DNA from: Lojkania enalia
Taxonomy: Eukaryota; Ascomycota; Dothideomycetes; Pleosporales
NCBI GenBank assembly: GCA_010094045.1
Contig: ML986628.1
Location: 169,855 to 233,854 of the forward strand
Length of the DNA: 64,000 bases
Direction: 5' to 3'
The notes beneath the pieces were generated by a model, which made no database searches, was not told the origin of the DNA, and worked only from the letters and a program-made list of their open reading frames with translations. A program made the translations under genes and the position numbers. How positions within the stretch are numbered: position 1 is the first letter of the stretch; the number at the start of each line of letters is the position of its first letter. Positions 1 to 12,307 of the stretch are shown piece after piece.

Positions 1-239
1 CTTGACCTCTCGGTCAAGGTACGGTGGGGGAATATACATATAGTACATGAGACTGCTTAGTCAAGGGCTGCATAGCTGATCAGACACATGACCTGAGCTT
101 ACATCTTTGAAGGTGTCAATACCTTAGTCGAGTTTTGCACTATTGTCGTTGAGGCCGGTAGGAAGCTTGATCATTTTGACGAAGAGATGGGAGGTTTTCA
201 TTGGCGACTTCAGACTAGATTGAAGATTTTACTGGCACT

Positions 240-1434
240 TCAAGCTATGATTGTCAGCCGGGATTATCACCTATATAAGCCTTCATGCTTTAGTAGCAAC
301 AAGGTCGGCCTTTTTGTTCCCGATAATGATTATAGATCTAGAAGAAGAGGAGAACGAGAAGTCCCATAGGTTCCTGTCATGGGGAGGTCTCGATGCCTAG
401 TGGATCGCCATGGGTTTGGCAGCCCTGTTTCTATATCGATACTACTGGGCGTTGCTGACCAAACTACGCTTATTGCCCGACATCGAGAGACTGTATGTAC
501 TATGTCTTCGTTATATTCTCGCCATTTGCCCCTGAACAACATTCCTGCATGTTATCAATAACGCTCGACGCTTCGCAGCGACTGACCCGACGGATAAGGT
601 TTTCGCCATGAATTCACATCCTACTGCGGACACTATGAGCCCAACGAGTGTGTGTTTGAACTAGAAGACCTATAAACCTACTGCAATGATGGCCTGGAAT
701 TTTCTTCCGAACTTTCACTACCAATTTCTTCTCGGTCTGAAGCCATCCAAATCCTTCACCTCTCTCTCACCAGCCTTTATGTAAGCCGATTTCAGCAATT
801 AAAGAGATGAGGTCTATAAAATACTTGTAATGGAGCACATTACACAACTGAGACCATTGAAGTTCTTGCGGCCTTCCAGCGTGACCCGGAAAATAGTGAG
901 AATCTATTCACACTAAGTGGGGTACCTCGCTGGGACTATTCCGTGCACGCATCCGCTCTAAGCCTATAAACTAGCAATGAATATGCCTTAGCCAATAAGG
1001 AAGCTACACTGACTGTCGCTCCCCTAGGCGCCGGGACTCTCACTGTCCATGGCACTCTCCTCACTCTCCTCACCCTCCTCACCCAATCGACCTTCAACCT
1101 CCCTCTCCCATCTACGATCACTGGCCCCGATTCGGCCGAAGTCAAATTCTTCTGGCGCACCGACCAGATAGTAAAAACAAGGCTCCTGCACTCCTCGCTC
1201 AGGAGAACCTGGAAAGCTATCCCATCTCCCCTTTTTTCCACTTCCTCCAGTAGCTTGGTGAATCGCCGACACCAGGGCGTCGAACGTCTACCGCGCATAC
1301 AGGAAGATGTGGGTGGGGGAGGCAAGAATATGGGCGAGGCGGATGACTTTGATCTACAAGCGGACTTCGACGTGACTGGGACTAGTTGTTCTACGGCACG
1401 TATGACTCACCGGAAACGCTGCTCGCGAAATTGA
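240..1434 (+). pseudogene. Relic of a HET-type (heterokaryon incompatibility) gene
   Basis: One plus-strand frame is nearly open from about 853 to the TGA at 1432-1434, with one TAA at 967-969. It reads like the C-terminal half of fungal HET proteins: EVLAAFQRDPE, then VPRWDYSVHAS, then KEATLTVAPLGAGTLTVHG. An upstream piece near 560-615 reads ARRFAATDPTDKVFAM, which resembles the ATDPRDKVYALLGL block of the HET family. The pieces lie in the expected order but in different frames, with several stops between them. Intact family members trigger cell death on non-self fusion. What is seen is the conserved-looking blocks; the family assignment is from memory of the motifs. No start codon or full HET domain can be traced, so this is probably dead. 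The short perfect repeat CTCCTCACY (about 1060-1083) lies inside it. Confidence 0.5.
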
Positions 1435-2041
1435 TGATGGAGCCTCGCAGCCCTACACACATGCAGCCGATACGAAGTGACCGTGGTAGCAGTACTGTGA
1501 CTCGGTGGCCTATGTATGCAATAAACGTGGCTTCAGCATTGGATCTGGCGCCATGAAGAGACAGACGGATGATTTGGTGGTGGTGCTGCTGGGTGTGGAC
1601 GTGCCGCTTGCGATTAGGGGGGGCTTTTTTTTGGGATCAGGGGGATAGTGTGGAAGAAAGTTGAAGGTTGAATAGGGGAAGCTAGGATGGATTGGAATTT
1701 GAGGCTTGTTAGGGAGTGCTATGCAGAAATGCTGGCGTAGGGACAGGCGACGAGGGGGAAGATCAAGTTTCAGAGGGATATTGAATTTGTTTAGAGGTGT
1801 GGATGCTCTAAGATAGTGAGTAGCAATGAGGCTAGAAAAACCAGTGGGTATCAAAGAGCCGTGAAGAGCTGAATTGATTGTTGTAAGAGAATTGCCGGAC
1901 GCCCTGTATTATATATATATACACATATATAATAGGTATATATTATAATAAGTATGTATTGATGCAGAGATTTCGGTATATGATGAAGCCATATATATAC
2001 CAAGTTAAAGATAGCACATGGCAAATGTATTAAGGAGGGGG
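1435..2041. other. Intergenic, with TA-rich microsatellite
   Basis: No gene is recognisable. An impure TA/ATA simple repeat lies at about 1907-1952. The open frames here are short and of low complexity. Confidence 0.5.
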
Positions 2042-2047
2042 AAAAAA
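2042..2047 (-). terminator. Pol III T-run terminator of the tRNA gene
   Basis: Six consecutive T residues on the minus strand begin four bases after the tRNA 3' end, the usual position and length for RNA polymerase III termination. Confidence 0.7.
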
Positions 2048-2050
2048 GAT

Positions 2051-2193
2051 TGATCACGACCGGAGTCGAACCGGCGTCTCCACTCGCTTGAGTAATCAAG
2101 GCCCGAGGGCGAAGTGTTAATCGACATCCCCACCTGTTTCCCCCCAGCGGAGGGCTGGGAAGTGACGCTTTTTTCCAGTTAAGCTACGTGACC
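2051..2193 (-). tRNA. Intron-containing tRNA gene, isotype unresolved
   Basis: Read on the minus strand, the gene starts GGTCACG and ends CGTGATC plus discriminator A, giving a complete 7-bp acceptor stem with one G:U. Box A (TAGCTTAACTGG) and box B (GGTTCGACTCC) match the eukaryotic consensus exactly. The D stem (GCTT/AAGC) and T stem (GCCGG/CCGGT) pair. The gene is 143 nt, so about 69 nt must be an intron between the halves of the anticodon stem (TCACT/AGTGG with one U:G). The intron contains a strong hairpin, CCCAGC/GCTGGG. In this fold the base 5' of the anticodon is C instead of the near-universal U33 and the anticodon would be CCA; a one-base shift of the stem gives U33 and CCC but pairs worse. 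A T-run terminator follows, so the transcription unit looks complete. It could still be a degenerate copy. Confidence 0.75.
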
Positions 2194-3623
2194 ATTTGCA
2201 TAATTCGTTGGTTGAAAATAGCGTCCATTCAAAATGGTTATATAGAAGCAGTAGCTGGGTAGAGGGGGAGAAAGGCGCTTTGTTTGTTGTGGAGGGCCTG
2301 GCGAAGTTTAACGTGAAATTTAAGCCACTATTAAGACTACTTTAAGGAAGGGAATATTAATAGCTCATAGTGACGAGCCGCTCATAAAAGAAGTTGCCGG
2401 TGACTAGCATCACCGTATCACAGTACTGCGTTTCCTCCTTCACACAGCTGCTCCCCTGACTTATGGTCGCCACGGCGGAATGTCGCGTTTCCGAAAATAA
2501 GCGGTGATTTTAATCATCCCAAACCATTTCCAACCCTTTGCGGTCGTATATTTTCAGATATCGCTAACGCGCTGCGCATATGAGGGAGTGGTAAGAGCTC
2601 GATAGCACATCTAAGAAGTCGAATAGTATAGATGTCACCGCTAGTCTCTTGGCGCGGCTAGTAGGGCTAGTTAAGAGTTTAGCAATGTAAGCACTTGGAT
2701 TAGTAGCGGCACGGTTGATAAATTAGATTCGTTGTACTACCATTCTGGACCCAAACACAATGAAGATAACAAGGCTTCCCGGCCATCAACCATTCATTCC
2801 TCATTCAGGCCGAAGTTGAACATTTCCTTCATCACAACTGACGTGCCTATCTCATTCAAGTGTCCAGAAATAGGGGAATTGATAGAATTGATGTTAGCCA
2901 GGCTTGAGTATGTGTGCCTCGCCTTCTGGTCAGACTTGCGGATATCTGGTCACACCTACCCTTGTACTAAACGAGTATATCCATGCAAACACAAGCCTAC
3001 ATCAAACCAAAACATTGTACACGAGACGTGTCTTGCTGCCTAGTCTAACAGGAAGAGATCCAATTCGTCATTCACTCAGACAACACCCACTAGAAGATGT
3101 CGGGCTAGATGGATTCGAGCCGCGGTTCGTACAAGGCGTCGGTACCGCAATCATGCCCATAGCACCCAGATTTTCAATGTTAATATCATTTATCTACATG
3201 TTTAATTGATTTGCATAGCTCCTCCCTTGTGCCGGGTCGTTCAATAGATCGACCCTTTGCGCCCGGATGGCACTGGTTCGAGTTAACCGCAAGGCAAGTA
3301 TTCCCACCGGGGCGTACGACCATAAGCAATCACCCGGGAGTATATATAAACGTCTGAAAGGGTTCCCGGTAGATAGTGCGCCTGGATCGCTGTTTGTCTA
3401 CTGTTTGGTGCTCGGTCGAACATATGCATAACCCCTTACTCGACATCATACGCTGCCCCTGTAGAGCACTGCATACATGGTTCTCCCCATATTCCTCCTC
3501 TTCCAACATCATCAACTCGACCAGTCCAAGCAGAATTCAACGCCAAACTTTGTAGCACCGACCATCAAGGTGTCCACCCCACTGCCAGGCTTTACCAACA
3601 TCGACACCAGCACCAACATCAAA
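2194..3623. other. Intergenic, nothing recognised
   Basis: Only short overlapping frames with no family-like composition are visible. The sequence CTGGTTCGAGT near 3271 resembles a box B, but no tRNA fold can be built around it. Confidence 0.4.
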
Positions 3624-4566
3624 ATGCCCAATCCGCTCAACCCCTCCACTCTCCCAACCCGGTATGAGATCCGCCAACTAGACTCCTCACACATCCCCTG
3701 GGCCGCTATTATGTTCATCCACTCCAACTTCTTCCACTCCCCCATCTGTTCCGTCCTGTACCCGGCTGGTGTGACCGCCCGCGTGCACGCCGCCTCTTCC
3801 GTAGGCACTTACCTTGTCACCCACCAAATTATCTGGGGTCACTCATACGGTGTTTTCGACACTAAGTACGTGTTCCAACGCGCCGAGAGTGCCAGCGTGG
3901 GCGGGGCCTTGTACTGGGACGCCTCGGAGTCGGGACTGCAGGACGAGCAGGGGAACGGCCGGGAGGAGGAAGGGCACAGGTTGCTGGCTTGATGGACTTC
4001 CCGCTCGTCAGTTGGCGCTGAGCTACGATTCGATCCACCCGCTCGATATGGCTAAGTTGGTGCCGCTTATCGAGACGGTGCCGTATTTCGCTACTATGTA
4101 CTATGTATTAGAGGAACTCGATTCGAGGGAGAAAGCGGCTTGGGAGGCGAAGGGCATCGGGGAGGTTCTGTTCCGCAGCGCGACGTTCACGCGGCATGAC
4201 TATGAGGGCAAGCTATTGATGGCCGGTTTGGCGCGGTGGTTAATGCGGGAGGCGGAGCTCAAGGGATTTCGAACCATACAGATCGAGTGTGCACACGATA
4301 CTGTCACGCATGTTTGGAGCCATCCAGACAAAGCTAGAAGACCGTATTGGGGCACAATTGTCAGTCAGATTAAGCCGAAGCCCGAGATTGAGAACGAGTA
4401 TGAGAGGGAGATGGATGGGGAGATGGTCGTGGTCAAGGAGGTATCGAAGCCTTCTGGCTAGATTACTAGCAAGGTCTATGTTGATTTGAAGGCAGTGGGT
4501 ATGCGAAAGCTTCAACGCCTTAGATACTGGTCTAACCTATTCCACCACATTCTCAACTCTTACTGA
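3624..4566 (+). pseudogene. GNAT-like N-acetyltransferase pseudogene
   Basis: The frame opens at ATG 3624 (MPNPLNPSTLPTRYEIRQLD) and continues through YVFQRAESASVGGALYWD. It then shifts twice: a one-base loss near 3988 brings in MDFPLVSW (ATG 3992), and a second one-base loss near 4015 brings in ALSYDSIHPLDMAKLVPLIE. The last frame holds TRHDYEGKLLMAGLARWLM and QIECAHDTVTHVW, which I recognise as blocks of a widespread fungal family of GNAT-like acetyltransferases. A TAG at 4459-4461 interrupts the end; the same frame goes on with ITSKVYVDL, the usual end of the family, to the TGA at 4564-4566. The three lesions are seen directly. Sequencing error could explain the two frameshifts, and the TAG could be a CAG mutated by C-to-T. 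The substrate is unknown. Confidence 0.7.
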
Positions 4567-5223
4567 TATCCAAATCGAAGAAGCCCTATCTCTTCTAAAT
4601 CCCCAAATATACTTCTCAATTTCATTCCCACGAGACGGCGACACATAGGTGCAGTACATATTATTTCTAGTAGTATCTAGCTATCGACTCTAGGGTCTAC
4701 ATATCGACTTGTAGTAGAACGGTTCACAACATATTCTATGCCATCATTACGTTGACCGACGTTCTCGTTCTCGCCTAATAGATCTAGTAAATGTGGGTCT
4801 ATGCATGTGACTTATTGTCTCAACCGTCCAGATCCACTCAAAAATGGTAGCCGGTAGGTAGCCAGCGTCGTTCGAAATAACATCGCAACAACGCCTACTG
4901 CCACAAGAATAGAACTGTGTACCAAGGTGAATTTCATCAATTGAAAACCTAAAGCTACACTTCTTTCTTTGCGAGGAATTCTCAAAATCAAAAAAAGAAT
5001 CTCTTTTTTCTAATTAAAAAGACATACCCAAAAAAAAAAAAAAAAAAACAATCAAAAAGATCGTCGAAATTGTAACAACACGCTCTCTACGAAGAATCCT
5101 GAAAACTCCTTTCGGAAGCCCAAACACCGCATAATGCCCTGAAACCCTTTCTCATGGCCCTCCCCCTTTCTTTCACTAGAAATACATTCTACATCCTAGG
5201 AGCCTAGGTATAGCTTATTAGTA
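4567..5223. other. Intergenic between convergent genes, with A19 run
   Basis: This stretch holds the 3' flank of ACC1 and that of the GNAT pseudogene. A 19-base A homopolymer lies at 5030-5048, preceded by shorter A and T runs; homopolymers of this length are error-prone in sequencing. No gene is seen. Confidence 0.5.
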
Positions 5224-8200
5224 CTACGCCTTGCTCAACATTCTTAGCACCTCCTCCTTCTCGCTTGTAGGCAGCGTGCTCAACAACGTCTTTACGCCCT
5301 TTAGGCCACTCTCCCTATCGCGTCGAATCAGCTGCGCAACCTCCATCGCAATGCCCTCGCTCTTAAGCTTCTCAACCCGCTCGTGGATGTTCTTCCTGTT
5401 CTCCTCATACCATACTGCCACACTCATATCATCGTGCTCAAATTTGGGGATGTTGGACCACGCATTCAGCATGTCAAGACCCCGTGCGCGAGTGATGGCG
5501 TCGGGCTTGGTGACGTCGGTGGCGGGGGCTGCGGCAGAGGCCATCTTCTTGAGGATATATTCCTCATTCAGACGGCGGCGGAGACGCCAGTAGAAGAAGC
5601 GGCGAGCATTCTGCCAGCGGAGGGATGAGCGGATGACGCCCTTGGCTTGCATGCGGCCGGCGCGATCGTGAAGGTCGGCGAATTGCAGAGCGATCTGTCC
5701 GTAGATGGGAAGGAGTCTCTGCTCACGCTCATTCATCTCGGCCTTGATCTCCTGAAGCTTGTCTTGCGGTGTGGATAGGTCGGTCATCTTGCGCTTGAGC
5801 TCACCATAGGTGGGGTCAAGACGGGCCATGGTCTCGAGTTGGCGGTCCTTGCGATATTTGATGCCAACAATACCCTCAGGCTCAAGGACACCACCTCGGG
5901 AGTCTTCGTCGGCGTACATCTCCATAAATTCCGAGTTGATGGTTGGATCTACAACGACCCACGAACCACCACGGAGCTCACCATATGGAGGAATGTAGAC
6001 GAAGATCGGCTGCTCATACTTGACGAGGGCGTCGACAATGTATGAACCATACTTGAGAACTTCGTTGTACATATCACGCTGACCACCAGAGAAGCCACGC
6101 CAGTTGGCAAGGATCATCAACGGCAGTTGCTCACCATTGTTGAAGTCCTTGATGGCCTGAGCTGTTTTGAACGCAGAGTTCGGGTACCAGACCCCCCCAG
6201 CTTCCGACGTAACTTGTTCGATGGAGTCGGGGTTCGCGGGGTCAGCGGGTGTGACATTCTCAACCGAGCGAGTCTCAACGCCAATGACACCAATTGGGAT
6301 ACCACCAAGGCGAGCACGGCCAACAACAACAGTTTTGGCCCAGCCGCCGAGAGCCTCCTCGAATGAGCCGCGGTCGAAGAGACCAGAGAGGAAGCCCTCC
6401 TCATCCTCCTTACCAGCGATGAGATGTCTGACATCGTAGGCGGCCTTGCCTGGGGGATAGTAGGTAACATCACGATCCCACTCGTCGACCGTTGGGGATA
6501 CAGGGACAGGGTTACCTTTCTTGTCGGGCACGTACGATATCCACTTGACGATCTTGGAGACACCCTCAAAGTCGTCATCGGCTGTCATGTGGGATACGCC
6601 ATTCTTGTACATGATCTGGGTGCCGCCAAGCTGCAAGTTGGAAGTATATACTTCACGTCCAAGCAACTTATTGATGGCCTGGGCACCAGTAAGGATAATG
6701 GGCTGACCCTCAATTTGGATGGCACGTTGACCGAGGCGGACGAGGTAGGCACCAATACCTGAACAAAATTAGCAAGCGAATGAAGTAGAGTAGGAGGGGA
6801 TGCATACCAACTGATCGACAAGTGACCAACGTGATGGTGAACACATCTTCGTAAGCCCTTGAAGTTTCACCAGCAATCAAACCGGAGCCGCGGAGGGATT
6901 CAACACCAAGACCGTCCTCCTGACCAATGACCGTGGTGACCTTGTAGCGCTCCTCGCCATCCGCGTTGACCTTTTCGCAAATAACATCCTGGCGTTTGCC
7001 CTCAACGAAGCGTTTGTGCTTCTCAGGAGTCAAGTAGAGATAGTCGAACCCAGACTCAGGCTTAGCGGGGTCCTTCCAGGCAACCGAGAAGTGAGGAATG
7101 AGCTCCTCAGCAAGACCAATACGAGCCCCAGAGTTGGCAGAAAGGTAAATTCGAGGAATGCCTAGCTTACGAGCAAGTTCGGAGCATTTGTGGAAGAAGT
7201 TATCCTCCTGGGGTCCGAATGAACCAATCTTAAAGGTGATATCGTTGGCGATGATGATGAAGCGGCGGCCACGAGGGTACTCGGGGGTCTTAGCAGTGAC
7301 GATCCAGCCAACCATACCACTGGTGTTGAATCCGGGATCACGGTTGACCTCGGCGAGGTTGTCGTTATCATCAATGACTAACTCGTAATACTCGATGCAC
7401 TCGCCCTTTGGCGGCTGCTTCTCCCGGAGATAAGGGTGCTTGGAAACAGCGCTGGTCCAGCTGTTCTCGATGGCCTGTCGGAAAAGCTCTGGGAAGTCAT
7501 AGACGTACTGAGTTCCCATGAGATGAGCCTTGTACCTCTTGGGCTGGAGGGCTCCCTTGGTTGGGTAAGGAGTGGAGACGGGCTGGAGATGGAGGGATCC
7601 GATCTTGGTGGTTCCGCCAATGCTGTGGAAGAGCCACTTGCCAGCCTTCTCTGACTTGCGCTCCGCATACATCTCGACGTTAATGACGTATCCGGACGTG
7701 TTGGTGATGACAACTCGTAGAGGATACGGCATGCCAGTTGTTGGGTCAGTAACGATGATGCGGATTTCGGCGCCAGTAACACGGAGACGCCAGAGACGCC
7801 GACCGAAGCGGTCCAAGAAGCCAGCAATGGCCTCCTCGATCTCGGCCGGCTCAAGAGGGAAGACGTGCGAAAAGTTGATGAAGATGTGGTTCATATCGGC
7901 CTGGTTGGTACCAACAATCTCCAAGGCATCCAGGATATCGGTCATGAGCCTATCCGTCTCAGAGATCATGTACTCAGCAGTGGGAATGTCTTCCCGCAGG
8001 CGACCGTGCCTAACAACTGCCCTCAGGAAGTAGCGCTTGTCACTCTCGGCGCCCTTTCCTACTGCCTCGTAGATGTGGATGCTACGATTTTCGGTGAAGA
8101 CGGGCTTAATGTTGAACTTGGCAAGACGGCCAAGTTCAAGTTGGAAGGCAAGAGCAGGCTCAACGTGACGAATGCTGTCGTCTTCAGCATAGGTCGGGCC

Positions 8201-11200
8201 ACGGAAGGTATAATAGCCCGGGTAAGTTCCGTCCTTGTGACCGCAAATAAATGTCAGGCGACGGATGCGGCGAGCATAAAGCTCCTTCTTGTACTCCTCG
8301 ATGATGGGTAGAATGCGCTCAAGAATCTCCTTGTCATCAAAGCTCTCAGCGTCGCGGACAGCAATGTTGAACACACCAGTGAGCTCATCAGTCTCAGCAG
8401 CCGAAGCCGAAGCTGTGGCTGGGGCGCGCTTCTGGGACAAACCGTCCTTTAGGCTAATGCCACCCTTGTGCTTCTTAGGGAAGACCTCGAGAGCCTTGCC
8501 AAGGGCCTCGTCGGCGTGATCAATGTACTCCACGGGAACAACGACGCCCTTGCGGGTGGGTTCGCCCTCGATACGAGCGTTCAGGTAGGTCATATCGCTG
8601 ATGGAGTGAATGCGAGGCGGTCGCTCGAAACCGGGGGTGCTGGGAGTGCCTGGAGCAGAGGATTCGACAGGGAGGCCGTATTCCTGCTCTCCAACCTTGC
8701 GGAGGATAAAGTCCCAGGAGAGGATCCATGGCTGCTCGCCATCAGTGTGGTACTGTATGTCCTTGATCTGGTAGGCACGATAGGCTCGGCGAGTGTAAAC
8801 TTCTAAAGCGGCGAGCGCAACCCATGGGTCGGGGTGACCGAAGAATTGAGGTAGCACATCAAAGACAGTGTACCTCGAGTCGACGACCTCTTTGATGATG
8901 TCGAAGTTGGGCTCGCGGTGGTCCCACCCGCTCTCGCCATATCGAGACTCAACGACGGATGATCTAAGGATGTGCTCCATCTGAGAGGTTCGCTCCTCAA
9001 GCGAAGGCATGGCGCACTGGATGAGCACCTCACGAGCCTTTAGTGAGACTTTGGCAGTTGACCTGCCCTCCAGCTCCGTTAACTTGGTGAGAGCGCCTTT
9101 GAAGTACTTGGCGACGTTACCAGCACCAGGCTTGTTGGGTCGGTAGAGATCTAAGATGGCGAGGATGAGGTTATTCTTAGCGGACACCCTAGTATGCGAG
9201 AGGACGGTATGCACAACGCTAAGGACGTTGTCACGGTTCTCGTCACGCAGCTTCAGGATAACCTCCTCGTCGCGAGAGGTGCGGGAAGAGAAGAGCGACT
9301 CTACAGCCCAGTAGAGCTCGAGGAACTTGATCATGACCGAGTATTCATGAGCCTTGAGGCCGTCGGAGTAGCGAGAAATGACATCTGTAAGTGGCGCAAG
9401 GGCAGCCTTCAAAAGGTCAGCGTCACCCTTCTGCACATTCTCCTCAATAAAGCGCTGGAAGGCCTTGTTGAGCTGCTTGGCGGGGAACTCTAGATTTCGG
9501 CTATGCGCACGCCTAACGATATCTGAGAGGGTAGTATCGAGCTTCTGCGGCATGCGTGCATGGAGGGCGGATGCCTGCGCATTCCACTCGCCATATGGAA
9601 GTTCTGAGTCACGTAGGACATCCACAAGCTCCTTGAGGGTGCTCTGCAAGATGACCTGGTTGTCGAAGCCCTGGAGAATGTTCTGCAAGACACCGGATAG
9701 GTAGGCGAACCTTTGCGGGGGCTTGCTACCCATGATTTGCGGTGGGCCGTAGTCGGGGAGGAGGCCTGTGAAGCGAGTAGCCGATTTGACCTTTGACGGG
9801 TCATCCAAGGCAAGTATACCGAGGATGTCACCAGCCTCGAGCGTTGCTCCTGGCTGCTTGATGAGGTTCACGACACCATCCTCCTGGGCGATTAGAGGCA
9901 TGTACATCTTCATGACCTCGACTTCGGCAAAGGCCTGGCCCTTCTGGATGTGCTCACCGTTCTCAACGGTGAACTTGACTAGCTTTCCAGGAGACGGTGT
10001 CCGAAGCTGAGTGGGGTCGTTCTCTTGCTCAAGAAGACACGTCTTGCCATCTACGGAGAGACGGGTGGCGCCAACCTCCTCCTTCCAATAGACGTTGTGA
10101 GACTTGCCGCTGAGGAGGATTAAGAGACCGCCGTCAGCAAGAGCCCTAACACCAACCGAGCACTTGGTGCCGTTCATGAAGAGAGTGAAGCTATCGATGC
10201 TCGACCTAGTCGCGGTGAAGTTGAATCGCTGGCCCTCGTAGATAAAGTCGATTTGGAAGACGGTCTTGAGCACATCCTTCGATGGGACCTGTCCCTTCTC
10301 CAAGCTGGCCCTATATTCACTGATGCAGGCTTCGCTCGCAATATGGGTCTTGGTAACGGCACCGCAAATGACAGCGACCATTTGGTCAGGTCGCTCAGCG
10401 GTCAATTTCTTGGAGATGAGCTCATCCAACCAGCCGGTGGTAATGGTGTTGTCCTCGAATGCTGGAGTCTCCAGCAACTTGATGAGATATTCAACGGTCG
10501 TTCGGAAGTCACCACGAATACTCAATTCCTTGAGTGCAACAACCATGTGTTTGCGTGAGGCTTGGCGATTCTCGCCATAGGCGAAGATGTGGCCGAACTG
10601 AGAGTCAGAGAAGCTGTGAATACCACCTGCAGTACCGACAGAGAAATAACCCCAGACGTTGGAGCTACTCCTAAAATTGAGATCGTGCATGGTACCGCCG
10701 GAGGGCTTGAAACCTTCATCGGGATCTTCTGAGGTGATACGGCAGGCCGTTGTGTGGCCCTTGGGTGTTGGCCGGCGCTGATTCTGCGCGCTGCCCTCCT
10801 TAGAGAAGTCGAAGTCAATTGGTGTAGAAGTGTGGGGATCAGCACCATATAGGAGTCGAATGTCGCGAATTCGGTGCAGCGGGAGACCCATGGCAATCTG
10901 AAGCTGCGCAGCAGGCAAGTTTACACCAGTGACCATCTCGGTGGTCGGGTGCTCGACCTGAAGACGGGGGTTCAGTTCCAGAAAGTAGAACTTGTCGTCA
11001 GCGTGCGAGTAGAGATATTCGACAGTACCAGCGGAAACGTAACCGACAAGCTTTCCAAGCGAAACAGCAGCTTTTTCCATTTCGTGGAACGTCTTTGGGC
11101 TGGCCACAGTTACTGGAGCCTCCTCGATGATTTTCTGGTGTCGTCGCTGCACCGAACAGTCACGGCCGAAGAGCGAGATGTTGTTGCCATACTGATCGGC

Positions 11201-12307
11201 TAGAAGCTGCACTTCCAAATGTCGTGCGCTGCCGGCCAACTTCATGATGAAGATGGGAGATCCAGGGATTTCCGACGCGGCTGCTCGATATAACCGCTCA
11301 AAGTCTTCCTCGCGCTCGACTTTTCGGATACCCTTGCCGCCGCCACCTTCTGAAGCCTTCACCATGACGGGGAAGCCAATCTTCTTGGCCACGGCCAGCC
11401 CCTCTTCAGGCGACTTTGTGCAGCCTTTCTCGTAGATGTGATCCTCGACAGTAACGATTCCGCTTTTGTCGACCTTGACCTCATCCACACCCTCGCCGGA
11501 CCACGGGATGCATGGCACCTTGGCGTGCTGTGCAACGATTGTGGAGGAGATCTTGTCACCCAGCGATCGCATGGCCGATCCCGGAGGACCGATGAAAACA
11601 ATCTTCTTCGGCGAGGCGGCGAGGGATTCGGGGAGCTTTGGGTTTTCCGAGGCATGACCCCTAAACACCTTGGTCAGCGAGAAATTCAAGGACCGCGATA
11701 CTTGGCTCAAAAACTCACCATCCTGCCCAGACGGCATGGACGTTCATCCGCTCGGCAACATCGACAATGAGCTCGACGTTTGCATAGTTGTTGTTGTTGG
11801 TGCCCCCAGGTACCTGTGCACACCATGGTCAGCCCTGGCGCAATCCTCACACGTTCCCGAGAAGCCAACACGCACCTCAACATACTGGTCGGCCATGCGA
11901 ATGTACTCGGCATTGGCCTGGAGATCCTCGGGCGTTGCCATGACGGTGAACTGGATCGCCCGCTCATCGCCAAAGGTCTCGTACGCCCATTTCCGCACCG
12001 ATCGGATCTCCTTGACTGCCGCGATACCGTTGTTTGCGATGAGGACCTGTAGAAACCCGCCGAGTTAGCGCGCGATGTCCTTTCTCCCAAAAAAGAAAAC
12101 CGCCGACAGTTCCCAAAAAGCGCCGAATGGGTGAATACTCACATTGGAGATGACCGTGTGTCCGCCGTGGGCCGCCACAAAGTCCTTGACCTTGCCTGGC
12201 GATGCCATCTCGAGATGGGTGCCGCCGATGAAGTGCGAGGGCAGATTGTACTTTGCAGCGGCAGAGCTAGGGGTGCCATTGGCGCCATTCTTCTCAGCTC
12301 CGGCCAT
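5224..12307 (-). CDS. ACC1: Acetyl-CoA carboxylase
   Basis: This is the multifunctional biotin enzyme that carboxylates acetyl-CoA to malonyl-CoA in the cytosol, the committed step of fatty-acid synthesis and a supply for polyketides. Five exons are inferred: 12307-12143, 12046-11876, 11813-11719, 11660-6808 and 6758-5224. All junctions are GT-AG and keep phase, giving 2272 aa, as expected for fungal ACC. The order is biotin carboxylase (N-terminal third), biotin carrier with VEVMKM (biotinyl Lys about residue 728), the long central region, then carboxyltransferase (for example SANSGARIG near residue 1654). The last 49-nt intron falls in the carboxyltransferase part after CRSVG. The chosen start is ATG 12307; an in-frame ATG lies at 12328, but the CAACAG just before 12307 could be a 5' UTR intron acceptor. 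No lesions are seen. Confidence 0.97.

Noticed and set aside
936..1325. 129-codon minus-strand frame
   Set aside because: Arg/Ser/Pro-rich shadow of the plus-strand HET relic; no family-like features.
3230..3310. Second tRNA suggested by a GGTTCGAGT box-B-like motif
   Set aside because: No box A at proper distance and no acceptor or T-stem pairing.
7378..7854. Long open frames antisense or out of frame within ACC1, for example 158 codons here and 148 at 7865-8311
   Set aside because: All overlap the clearly conserved ACC1 reading frame and have the biased composition of shadow frames.
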